Both the position numbers and the translations under genes were made by a program. Below the pieces are notes generated by a model. That model did no database searches and was not told the origin of the DNA. It saw nothing but the letters and a program-made list of their open reading frames with translations. A stretch of 64,000 nt of DNA, taken from assembly GCF_020165495.1 (NCBI RefSeq), contig NZ_JAIUIE010000001.1, positions 868,001 through 932,000 on the forward strand, written 5' to 3'. Source of the DNA: Mesorhizobium sp. BR1-1-16. Lineage in GTDB: Bacteria > Pseudomonadota > Alphaproteobacteria > Rhizobiales > Kaistiaceae. This document shows positions 53,730-61,764 of the stretch, piece after piece (position 1 is the stretch's first letter; every line of letters starts with the position of its first letter).

Positions 53730-54797
53730 ATGGGATCTGCGGTTCCGCGCGATCGACACGAAGCGATGCAGCCCCAGGCTTCCCTGGCGAGCTTGTGTTC
53801 CGCTTCGGTCCCGCTGCGCTTCGATACGGGTCTGTTGGACCGACAAGATCAGTTCACGGCTTGGCGCGACTTCATGGCCGCGACCATCGACGTGACACGC
53901 GAAGGTGATCCTGCCGAGGGCTTCGAAGCCGTTCAGACCGTGTGGGATCTCGGCAGCCTGGCGCTGTCGCATGCCGTGCTGCCGGCTGGCGGGCGAATGC
54001 GGCACTGGCGCCATTTGAGGCGCGATCCGCTCGATCACTGGTGCATCGTCGTCAGCCGCGGCGCTGCGGCGGACGGTGCCTTTTCTCTATCCATGCGCTC
54101 GCTGGCCTTGCCCTTCGAAGGGCAAGGCAACGATCGTGCCGTCATCAGCCTCTATCTGCCGCGCGATCTGATGCGAAGGGAGGCCGCCGCGCTGGACGCG
54201 CTCTCAGACCGGATGCCGGATACGCCGCTGGTTGGCATTCTCATCGATCATCTGATCAGTCTTGATCGTCGCCTGCCATCGATCTCGGCGGATGATCTGC
54301 CCGGCCTGGTCGAGGCGACACGGCAGCTCATCGCTGCGTGTCTCATCCCGTCGGCTGATCGCGTCGAGGCGGCGCGGGACGTGATGGTGGTGTCGCTCGT
54401 CGGCCGCGCCCGGAAGATCGTGCACCAGAATCTTGGCGCCACGAATTTCGGTCCGCAGCAGCTCTGCCGCATGCTCGGCGTGTCGCGGTCGCGGCTCTAT
54501 CGGCTGTTCGAACCACTCGGCGGGGTTGCCCATTACATTCACCGCCAGCGCCTGCTGGCGGCCCATGCCGCGCTGACTGATCCACTGAACAACGGTCAGA
54601 TCGTCAAGCTCGCAGAGCAAGTGGGCTTCGGTGATCCATCGGCTTTCAGCCGCGCTTTCAGGCAGGAGTTCGGCTACAGCCCAAGCTATGCGCGCGCTGC
54701 AGCTTCGGCGAATGCAATGCTGCCGCTCGTCCGCAGGCCGGCGCCGGCGCGGGGCTGGTCTGGGCTCGCCGATGTCCTCGCCGGTCTCGGCGCGTAA
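53730..54797 (+). CDS. AraC family transcriptional regulator
   Basis: A 355-residue regulator. The N-terminal part (about residues 30-210) is a sensor domain of the AraC-binding-like type, with FDTGLLDRQDQFTAWRDFMA. The C-terminal double helix-turn-helix has LGATNFGPQQLCRMLGVSRS, LYRLFEPLGGVAHYIHRQRL, IVKLAEQVGFGDPSAFSRAF and FRQEFGYSPSYAR. It is divergent from the patatin-GntP operon, 147 bases between starts, so it probably controls that operon. The inducer is not known. Confidence 0.9.
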   Translation: MGSAVPRDRHEAMQPQASLASLCSASVPLRFDTGLLDRQDQFTAWRDFMAATIDVTREGDPAEGFEAVQTVWDLGSLALSHAVLPAGGRMRHWRHLRRDPLDHWCIVVSRGAAADGAFSLSMRSLALPFEGQGNDRAVISLYLPRDLMRREAAALDALSDRMPDTPLVGILIDHLISLDRRLPSISADDLPGLVEATRQLIAACLIPSADRVEAARDVMVVSLVGRARKIVHQNLGATNFGPQQLCRMLGVSRSRLYRLFEPLGGVAHYIHRQRLLAAHAALTDPLNNGQIVKLAEQVGFGDPSAFSRAFRQEFGYSPSYARAAASANAMLPLVRRPAPARGWSGLADVLAGLGA

Positions 54798-54808
54798 GGG
54801 CGAAGTTC

Positions 54809-56419
54809 CTAACGCGCGGCCAGCATGGCGCCGGCAAAGCCGATTGCGAGAAGAAGCAGCAGCGTGCCAGCCACCGGCCAGGTCGTGATCCACGCCTCCA
54901 TCCCTGCGATGCGGTCGGCCAGCCGGTAGAACCTCGTGGTGGCGGGCCGCATCAGCACAAGCACGTCGCCCGGCGGCAATTCGGGCCGATGCCTCAGCCG
55001 CGACCAGCCCATGAAGGCGGCGCCGCCCAGCAGCATGGGCCAGGCGAGGGCAAAGAGCGATTTCGCTTCCACTGCCTTGCGGAGATTTCCCGCCACGGAA
55101 GGAAACAGCAGCCAGGGCAGCAGCAGCGCCGCGGCGGCGGCACCCCACCATGCGGCGCGGATTGCGAAGGGCGCCTCTGCGCTCGTGTCGGAAGCGGCGG
55201 TCGCGCGGGCTCGCACGATAAAATGCAGCATCAGCATCGTAGTCGCGGCTGCCGAGAGCGATCCGAGCAGGCCGGCGAGCCCGTCGCCGAGCGCATCCTT
55301 GACGGCGAGCTTAGCCAGGGCGCCGCCGGTCAGGGGCAGCCCGGCGATGCCGAGCGCGACAACGACGGCCGGCCACAGGATGGGACGAAGGTGGCGCGGG
55401 CCGGTCATCGCGATGGCTGCGAGCGCCAGGAACAGGCCACCCTTCGCGAAGACATGGTGCAGGGCATAGAAGGCGAGTTCGGACGGAGCCGCAGCGCGTC
55501 CGCCGGCCAGCGACATTCCGGCAACGGCGGCGATGACGCCCATCTGGCTGATGCTCGAATAAGCGAGGACGGCTTTCGGATTGCGCTGCGTGAGGCCGAT
55601 GGCGACACCGAAAAAGGCTGAGAAGAAGCCGATGATGGCGAGCGCCTCGCCCCAGCCGGATAGAGCGGTGCCGAAAGGCAGGAAGCGCGCAAGTCCGATG
55701 ACGCCGGCTTTGACCGCTGCGCCGCTGAGCACCGCGGCCGCAGGGAAGGGGGCCGCGGTGTAGGAGGGCGGCATCCAGACATGCAGCGGCACCAGGCCCA
55801 TCTTCGTGCCGAAGCCGAGCAGCAGAAAGAGGAGCGCTGCGTCGCGCAGCGGAGAGGCGGCGAGGGCTGCGACGACATCGGGGATCGCGATGCTGCCGGA
55901 TGGCGTGCCGACCGCAAGCAGCACGAAAGCGGTTAGCAGGAAGGCCTCGCCGATGACGGCAAGGGTGAAATAGACGCGTCCGGCGCGAAGGGCCCGAGCA
56001 CTGCCATCGCGTGTGACGAGGCCGTAGCCGGCAAGGCTGACCAAGGAGAAGGCCAGATAGAAAGTGACGAGGTTGGACGCCATGAAGACGGCGAGACTGC
56101 CGGTCATCGTGAGCAGCCACCACGACTGATAGGGCAGCGTTTCGAGCTTCTCGCCCCAGAAGGCCAACGTGGCGATGCCCGCGGCCATCCAGATCAGCCC
56201 GGCGGCACCGAGCAGCATGGCGCCGGGAAAATCGAGCGCAAGGGCTAGCGGACCCGGCAGGGCAAGCGCACCGCCGATCGCGAACAGCGCGGCCGCGAGC
56301 GCCGGCAGAGGCGCGAGCCAGAGCAGGCGCGCGACCCTTGGACGCCACGCCGGCCAAAGCGCGGAGAGGACGAACAGCGCCAGCGGAAACAGTGCCGCGA
56401 TCGGCAACAGCGCATTCAT
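54809..56419 (-). CDS. Second MrpD/NuoN-like proton-translocating subunit
   Basis: A 536-residue multi-helix protein of the NADH-quinone oxidoreductase/Mrp antiporter family. Key elements are TFYLAFSLVSLAGYGLV, GFGTKMGLVPLHVWMPPSY with the conserved Lys, KAVLAYSSISQMGVIAAV and FYALHHVFAKGGLFLALA with a His-Lys pair. ATG at 56419 overlaps the mrpD stop by four bases (ATGA). It is the last gene of the Mrp-like operon. Two large antiporter subunits are usual in Mrp (A and D); this one may replace the N-terminal half of MrpA. Confidence 0.88.
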   Translation of the reverse strand: MNALLPIAALFPLALFVLSALWPAWRPRVARLLWLAPLPALAAALFAIGGALALPGPLALALDFPGAMLLGAAGLIWMAAGIATLAFWGEKLETLPYQSWWLLTMTGSLAVFMASNLVTFYLAFSLVSLAGYGLVTRDGSARALRAGRVYFTLAVIGEAFLLTAFVLLAVGTPSGSIAIPDVVAALAASPLRDAALLFLLLGFGTKMGLVPLHVWMPPSYTAAPFPAAAVLSGAAVKAGVIGLARFLPFGTALSGWGEALAIIGFFSAFFGVAIGLTQRNPKAVLAYSSISQMGVIAAVAGMSLAGGRAAAPSELAFYALHHVFAKGGLFLALAAIAMTGPRHLRPILWPAVVVALGIAGLPLTGGALAKLAVKDALGDGLAGLLGSLSAAATTMLMLHFIVRARATAASDTSAEAPFAIRAAWWGAAAAALLLPWLLFPSVAGNLRKAVEAKSLFALAWPMLLGGAAFMGWSRLRHRPELPPGDVLVLMRPATTRFYRLADRIAGMEAWITTWPVAGTLLLLLAIGFAGAMLAAR

Positions 56420-57930
56420 GGCGACACCTGAATGAGGCGGCCGATGGCGAGCAGGGGCCAGGGCGACAGCGGCAGGAAGCCGATGAGGATCGCGATCACC
56501 GCGAGCGACAATGCCGCGAGTTCGCGCGTGAGCGCGACTGGATGCAGGCGCTCGGCCGGTGCATCCGGCGTGGAAAAGGCGGGCATGAGGATACGGAACA
56601 CATAGCCGGCAGCGAGCAACCCTCCAGCCAGGATCACCACCGCCCACCACCAGGCGCCTTCGCCGAGTGACGCGCTGAGCATCAGCCATTTGGCCGAGAA
56701 GCCGCCGCTCGGCGGCAGGCCCATCAGCGACAGGCCGGCAAGCGTCATCGTCAACACGGTGATCGGGGCAAGCCGGCCGAGGCCACGGAAGCCATCGATC
56801 CGGTCATGGCCGATCGCCTCATAGACAAGACCGGCGGCCATGAACATCGCCGCCTTGGCAAAGGCATGCGCGAGGAGCTGCAGCACGCCGCCGGTCCAGG
56901 CGAGCGAGGCGAAGGGCGAAGCCGCCTCGCTGCCAGTCGCGAGCGGGAAGATCAGAAAAAGATAGCCGATCTGCGCGACGGTCGAATAGGCGACCAGCAG
57001 CTTCAGCCGCGCCTGGCGGAGCGCCAGCACGCTGCCGACGATGACCGCGCCGGCGCCAAGCAGGCCGAGGCCGTTCGCTCCGATCGTGCCGAGCCCCGGC
57101 GGCAGCAGGTCGAACCAGAGCCGCAGGATCAGGAAGAACGAGCCCTTGACGACCAGCGCCGACAAAATGGCGCTTGCGGCCGCGGGTGCCCCGGCATGGG
57201 CCGGCGGCAGCCACAGATGCAGCGGGAAGAGGGCGGTTTTCGCGATGAGTCCGGCCGTCATCAACGCGATCGCCAGTAGCAGCGCTCCTTCAGCGCCGCG
57301 AATCTCGCTCAGGACCACCAGATCGAGCGTGCCATAGGCGCCATAGATCACCGCGACGCCGAGGAGGTAGAGCACCGAGCCGGCCAGCGCGAAGACGAGG
57401 TAGCGCAGCGCTGCCTCCAGCGTGTCGCGGCTGCCGTCGAGACTGACCAGCGGCACGGCCGCGAAGGTCAAGAGCTCCAGCGCGACATAGAGATTGAACA
57501 GGTCCTCGCCGGCAAAGATGAGATTGAGGGCGCCGGTGATGGCGAGGAGCATGGTCCAGAAGACCATCGGTCGGCGCCGCTCGGGGCCTTGCGGGTCGAA
57601 GCCGAACTGGCCGCGTGCATAGAGCGCCGTCACTGCGACGATCGCGCCGGTCATCGCCATCAGCACGGCGGCGATGCCGTCGACGCGAAGCGCGAGGCCA
57701 AGTGGCGGCAGCCAGCCGCCTACGAGATAGACGAGCGGCGCATCGCTCGCCCGGACCGCCTGCAGCGTCGCCAGCGACAGGAAGAGATTGACGGCGAGCG
57801 TGGCGATCGCCACCCATTCGATGTCGCGCGCACGCACGAGCCAGAGCGCAAGGATGCCGATGACCGGCACGACGACTGCCAGCACGAGCAGCAGCCCGCC
57901 AGGCGTCGTCGCCATCAAGGCCGCGGTCAT
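56416..57930 (-). CDS. mrpD: Mrp-type Na+/H+ antiporter subunit D
   Basis: A 504-residue proton-translocating subunit. Family blocks: EDLFNLYVALELLTFAAVPL, LIAKTALFPLHLWLPPAHAG with the Lys, LKLLVAYSTVAQIGYLFLIF and LAHAFAKAAMFMAAGLVYEA. About 14 helices. Starts at ATG 57930, overlapping the mrpC stop by four bases; an internal ATG at 57915 is also possible. It belongs to a seven-gene operon whose products form one large membrane complex. Confidence 0.92.
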   Translation of the reverse strand: MTAALMATTPGGLLLVLAVVVPVIGILALWLVRARDIEWVAIATLAVNLFLSLATLQAVRASDAPLVYLVGGWLPPLGLALRVDGIAAVLMAMTGAIVAVTALYARGQFGFDPQGPERRRPMVFWTMLLAITGALNLIFAGEDLFNLYVALELLTFAAVPLVSLDGSRDTLEAALRYLVFALAGSVLYLLGVAVIYGAYGTLDLVVLSEIRGAEGALLLAIALMTAGLIAKTALFPLHLWLPPAHAGAPAAASAILSALVVKGSFFLILRLWFDLLPPGLGTIGANGLGLLGAGAVIVGSVLALRQARLKLLVAYSTVAQIGYLFLIFPLATGSEAASPFASLAWTGGVLQLLAHAFAKAAMFMAAGLVYEAIGHDRIDGFRGLGRLAPITVLTMTLAGLSLMGLPPSGGFSAKWLMLSASLGEGAWWWAVVILAGGLLAAGYVFRILMPAFSTPDAPAERLHPVALTRELAALSLAVIAILIGFLPLSPWPLLAIGRLIQVSP

Positions 57931-58250
57931 GAGTGGTCGTCCCCGTCGCTGGCTTCGTCTTTGGCAGCCAGCCGTTCGATCAGCGTGATCGCCAGCGCGG
58001 TGGCGCAGAAGGCAACGACGACGCCGGTGATGACGAGGGCCTGCGGCACCGGGTCGCCCGGAAACCCAGCGCCCGCGCCCCGCCGCGCGATGACGCCGAA
58101 CAGAATGAACACGCCGCCGCCAAGCAGGTTGAAGGCAAGTAGACGCCGGATGAAGACGTCATGCAGCACGATGCCGTAGAGGCCTATCCCGACCAGAACC
58201 GCGCCCATCAGGCCGTAGAGCGTCGCGGCGTCCAGCGTTGCAAGGCTCAT
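57927..58250 (-). CDS. mrpC: Mrp-type Na+/H+ antiporter subunit C (NuoK-like)
   Basis: A 107-residue, three-helix protein related to NuoK. LYGLMGAVLVGIGLYGIVLH, RRLLAFNLLGGGVFILFGVI and PVPQALVITGVVVAFCATAL are the helices; the PQALVITGIV block is the family signature. It overlaps both neighbours by four bases. Needed for assembly of the antiporter complex. Confidence 0.92.
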   Translation of the reverse strand: MSLATLDAATLYGLMGAVLVGIGLYGIVLHDVFIRRLLAFNLLGGGVFILFGVIARRGAGAGFPGDPVPQALVITGVVVAFCATALAITLIERLAAKDEASDGDDHS

Positions 58251-59185
58251 GGTTCGACCCCCGGCGTGACGTCAGGCGGTCCGGCGACCAACAGGCCGAG
58301 TGTTGCAGCGATCGAGAGCGTGAGCGCGACTTCGATCAGCAGGATCAGCGGCTTTGCTAGCGCTTCGGGATAGGCGAGAAACGCCCCGGCCAGCGGGATG
58401 CCCGCAAGGCCGATGGCAAGGAAGACGATCGGGCCGGCTGCAAGCAGCAGGCGCAGGCGCCAGCGCCCGATCGACGGCGCTTGGGTGAGGCCGGCCATCA
58501 TGGCGAGGATCCACATCGCCGCGAGAATGGTCGCGCCCTGGAATTTGCCGCCCGGCGCGTCGGCTCCGACCCAGACAATATAGACCCCGATGACGATGCC
58601 GACCGGGATCAGAAGGCGTCCGAACAAGGGAAGCGGGCCGAACGCCGCGGCAGGGACCGCCATTGCGGGTCGGCCGCCCCAGGCCGCGTCCGGCGTCAGC
58701 GACCAGACACCGAACAGCGCCAGCAGCACCACCACGGTCTCGAGGAATGTGTCCAGCGCACGATAGGCCATGAGGACACCGGCAATGGGATTGCCGAGGC
58801 CGGTGCTGGCAAGATGCGTACGCACCTCGATGGCAAGGCTTGGCGCCGGCGTCATGGGCAACAGGACGACGGCGGCCAGTGCGGCGCTGATCGCCGCGCA
58901 GAGCAGTCCGACAAGGATGCGGGCGCCAATCGGCTTCCGCGCGGTCGCGACCGGCTTCAGGCGAATGCTAGCCCTGAGCAGGATGACGCCGGTGACACCG
59001 CCGCCGATCGCCGCCTCGGTCAGGGCGACGTCGTAGGCGGCGAGCCGCGCCCAGGCGAGGGTCAGCAGCAGGCCATAGGCGACGAAGCCGACAATCGCCG
59101 CGAAATCGTCGCGCGTCCGCACGGTCCAGAGCGCGACGCCGATGACGAGCGCCGCGATCAGCAGATCGAGAGCAAGGCCGAGCAT
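58247..59185 (-). CDS. Fused MrpA C-terminal (DUF4040) and MrpB antiporter subunit
   Basis: A 312-residue protein made of two parts. Residues 1-80 are the DUF4040/MbhD-like C-terminal part of MrpA: MLGLALDLLIAALVIGVALW and DVALTEAAIGGGVTGVILLR. Residues about 100-312 are the MrpB domain with GRLLIPVGIVIGVYIVWVGA and DAPGGKFQGATILAAMWILA. The ATG at 59185 overlaps the mrpG stop (TGATG). This combination is typical of Mrp relatives where MrpA is split. Confidence 0.9.
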   Translation of the reverse strand: MLGLALDLLIAALVIGVALWTVRTRDDFAAIVGFVAYGLLLTLAWARLAAYDVALTEAAIGGGVTGVILLRASIRLKPVATARKPIGARILVGLLCAAISAALAAVVLLPMTPAPSLAIEVRTHLASTGLGNPIAGVLMAYRALDTFLETVVVLLALFGVWSLTPDAAWGGRPAMAVPAAAFGPLPLFGRLLIPVGIVIGVYIVWVGADAPGGKFQGATILAAMWILAMMAGLTQAPSIGRWRLRLLLAAGPIVFLAIGLAGIPLAGAFLAYPEALAKPLILLIEVALTLSIAATLGLLVAGPPDVTPGVEP

Positions 59186-59478
59186 CACTCGCCCCGCTCG
59201 GTGGAACGGGCCACGCGCGCGATCAGCTGTGCCACGGTCGCACCAGCAAACTGTACCAGCGCCCAAATCACGACGAGTTTCAGCGCCATGCCGACACTGC
59301 TCGAGAGCGGCAGAAGGCCGATCACGATAAGGCCGAGGCCGAGATTGTCGGCCTTGGTCAGTGCATGCAGCCGCGTCAGCCCATCGGGAAAGCGGATCAA
59401 CCCGACCGTGCCGGCGAGAAAGAAGATGATGCCGGCGCCGATCGCCGCGGTCGAGAACAGGGCGACGAGCGCCGTCAT
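59185..59478 (-). CDS. mrpG: Mrp-type Na+/H+ antiporter subunit G
   Basis: A 97-residue, three-helix subunit: AGIIFFLAGTVGLIRFPDGL, TRLHALTKADNLGLGLIVIG and LKLVVIWALVQFAGATVAQL. The RFPDxxxRxHAxTKAxTLG block is the MrpG mark, although TLG reads NLG here. It overlaps mrpF by four bases. Confidence 0.93.
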   Translation of the reverse strand: MTALVALFSTAAIGAGIIFFLAGTVGLIRFPDGLTRLHALTKADNLGLGLIVIGLLPLSSSVGMALKLVVIWALVQFAGATVAQLIARVARSTERGE

Positions 59479-59777
59479 GACGCAGGCGTCCCTGGCGCAT
59501 GCTCCGCTTTCGCGGCGGCGGTCGCCTTCTGCGCGAGCGTGGTCGCGAGTGCGATCGAGGCGAAGGCCGCGAGCAGCGCCAGCGTCAGCGCGATATCGAC
59601 GAGCGCGTCAGTGCCGCTTCCAACCGCAAGCAGGACGAGGACGGCGACGCTGCCGGAGCCGAGCAACTGGACCGCCATCATGCGGTCGATGCGCGACGGG
59701 CCCCGCAGAACGCGAACAAGCCCGACAGCGGCAATGGCGAGGACAATGACGGCGGCAACGGTCAGCGCATCAGCCAT
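59475..59777 (-). CDS. mrpF: Mrp-type Na+/H+ antiporter subunit F
   Basis: A 100-residue, three-helix subunit: LTVAAVIVLAIAAVGLVRVL, GPSRIDRMMAVQLLGSGSVA and ALVDIALTLALLAAFASIAL. The GPSxxDRxxAxxL block is the MrpF mark. It overlaps mrpE by eight bases and mrpG by four. Confidence 0.93.
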   Translation of the reverse strand: MADALTVAAVIVLAIAAVGLVRVLRGPSRIDRMMAVQLLGSGSVAVLVLLAVGSGTDALVDIALTLALLAAFASIALATTLAQKATAAAKAEHAPGTPAS

Positions 59778-60294
59778 GGGGTCGGCTCCGGGTCACGATG
59801 CGCCGAAGCCGTGCCTCGTCCCGTGCCATGTCGACCGCCACGGGTTGGCGGATATCGAGGCAATGCACGACCAGACCGTCCTTGCCGTCCTCACCAACGG
59901 GAAGCGTCCCGGGCATCATGCTGGAGATCGTCGTGAACAGGTCGCGCGCGAAGCCGCGGCCGAGAGAAGGGCGAAATGTGACAAGCCCAGTCGCGAGCGG
60001 CAGCGCGGGATCAAACGCGCGCCGGGCGACGTCGATGCCGGCAAGGAGGGACTGCTTCAGGAAACGGCCGGTGTAGCGGACCAGCGCTGCGATATCGAGC
60101 GGATGGGTGCCCTGGGGCATCAGCCGTAGGTTCGCCACCGTCGCGGCGAGCGCGGCGGCGATGCCCACCACGATATCGGTCGGAGAAATGCCCTTCAGTG
60201 CGCACCACAGCAGCAGGAACAACGCGAATCGAAATAGAGACCAGGAAGGCACTGGTCGCGCGTCACGCTTCGATCGGCCCGACCGTTTGGCCAT
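59770..60294 (-). CDS. mrpE: Mrp-type Na+/H+ antiporter subunit E
   Basis: A 174-residue subunit with two N-terminal helices, LFRFALFLLLWCALKGISPT and DIVVGIAAALAATVANLRLM, and a cytoplasmic domain with TGRFLKQSLLAGIDVARRAF, DLFTTISSMMPGTLPVGEDG and VHCLDI. First gene of the operon, starting ATG at 60294. The following six genes all overlap or abut, giving order E-F-G-(A'B)-C-D-D'. Confidence 0.93.
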   Translation of the reverse strand: MAKRSGRSKRDARPVPSWSLFRFALFLLLWCALKGISPTDIVVGIAAALAATVANLRLMPQGTHPLDIAALVRYTGRFLKQSLLAGIDVARRAFDPALPLATGLVTFRPSLGRGFARDLFTTISSMMPGTLPVGEDGKDGLVVHCLDIRQPVAVDMARDEARLRRIVTRSRPHG

Positions 60295-60642
60295 TCGCCT
60301 GCCACCCCTTGCGATTCGCGAGCCACAGTCGCCGAGAACGATGATGCCGCAACCGGCGAGCTGAATCTCGCGCGAGGATGGTCAAGTCCGGCTGCGGTGA
60401 CAAGCGCCTTCCATGGTCACGCGCACGACATGGTGGTTTGGGATTCCTGGCACAGCGATGGGACGGATTGCTCATCACATGGGTCGGCCGAATAGATAGG
60501 TTCCGCGCGAATGGCGCGGGACACGCGCCTGCGGCACATTGATCAGGAGATGGCGGCCCGTCGGCACGGGGTGCCATGTCGCCAGTGTCACTTGCGTCGC
60601 TGCGACTTGCGTGGCTCTTCTGTCGACGGTTCAAACGCTGGG
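60295..60642. other. 348-base divergent intergenic region
   Basis: Lies between the Mrp operon and the RND operon, so it should hold both promoters. I see a small CCGCGC/GCGCGG inverted repeat at about 60505-60520 and no clear -10/-35 pair or regulator gene. The in-frame extension of the RND gene to 60511 is Arg/Cys-rich and not accepted. Confidence 0.45.
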
Positions 60643-61764
60643 ATGCTCCTCGTGACGATATCGGCAAAAACGGCGAAGGCGGGTTCATCGGTGCTGCGCG
60701 CGGCTGCCATCCTGGCCTTGGCCTTGCCGCTGCTGGCAGCCTGCAGCCGCGAGGAAGAGGCCAAGACCCCGGCGCCGCGGCCCGTGCGGACGGTGACTGT
60801 CGAGCGCGCGCCGGCAACCGAATCGGTCGTTCTCACCGGTCAGGTCCAGGCGCAGAACGAGGCTTCGATGGCGTTCCGCATTGGCGGGCGCATGATCGAG
60901 CGTCCCGTCAATGTCGGCGACAGCGTCAAGGCCGGGCAGATCCTCGCAAAGCTCGATCCGGTCAACGAGCTCAATACGTTGCGCTCAGCCAATGCAGCCC
61001 TCTCTGCGGCCGAGGGCCAACTGGTCCAGGCGGAAAACGCCTTCGAGCGGCAGGATCGCCTGCTCGCCAGCGGCTTCACCACGCGGGCCAACTGGGATCA
61101 GGCGCAACAGGCGCTCCGCACCGCGCGTTCGCAGGTGGACGACGCCGAGGCACAGCTCGAGCTCGCGCAGGACCGCGTCAGCTTCACGGAGCTGAAGGCG
61201 GATGTGGATGGAACGGTGACGGCGCGCGGCGCCGAGCCGGGCGAGGTCGTGCAGGCCGGTCAGATGATCGTCCAGCTCGCGCGTCGTGATGGCCGTGATG
61301 CGGTGTTCGACGTGCCGCCGCAGGTGCTGCGCACGGCCCCGCCCGATGCCGAGATCACGGTCCGCCTGACATCCGACCCTGGTGTGACTGCCATTGGCCG
61401 GGTGCGCGAAGTGGCGCCTCAGGCCGATGCGCAGACCCGCAACTTCGCGGTTCGAGTCGGCATCAATGAGCCGCCGGCTGCCATGCTGCTCGGCTCCACC
61501 GTGACCGGCACGCTCAATATTAGCGGCGCTCCGGTGATCGCGCTTCCGGCGACCGCGCTCACGACCAGTGAGCAGAAGCCCGCGGTCTGGGTGGTCGATC
61601 CGGCCGCCTCCACAGTCTCGCTGCGCAATGTCGCGATCGTGCGCCATGATCCAGGCACGGTCATCGTCGCTGACGGCATCGCGCCGGGCGAGGTCGTGGT
61701 AACGGCCGGCGTCCAGGCGCTGCATCCGGGCCAGACCGTTCGCCTCGTCGGGGCGACGCCATGA
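60643..61764 (+). CDS. RND efflux periplasmic adaptor (membrane fusion) lipoprotein
   Basis: A 373-residue adaptor linking an RND pump to an outer-membrane channel. The N-terminus has a lipoprotein signal ending in LPLLAACSREEE with the lipobox Cys. Then come the beta-barrel and lipoyl halves (ESVVLTGQVQAQNEASMAFR, VNVGDSVKAGQILAKLDPVN), an alpha-hairpin (residues about 110-175) and VTARGAEPGEVVQAGQMIVQ. The ATG at 60643 is chosen; a GTG at 60652 would also do. It overlaps the pump gene by four bases. No local repressor seen. Confidence 0.9.
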   Translation: MLLVTISAKTAKAGSSVLRAAAILALALPLLAACSREEEAKTPAPRPVRTVTVERAPATESVVLTGQVQAQNEASMAFRIGGRMIERPVNVGDSVKAGQILAKLDPVNELNTLRSANAALSAAEGQLVQAENAFERQDRLLASGFTTRANWDQAQQALRTARSQVDDAEAQLELAQDRVSFTELKADVDGTVTARGAEPGEVVQAGQMIVQLARRDGRDAVFDVPPQVLRTAPPDAEITVRLTSDPGVTAIGRVREVAPQADAQTRNFAVRVGINEPPAAMLLGSTVTGTLNISGAPVIALPATALTTSEQKPAVWVVDPAASTVSLRNVAIVRHDPGTVIVADGIAPGEVVVTAGVQALHPGQTVRLVGATP

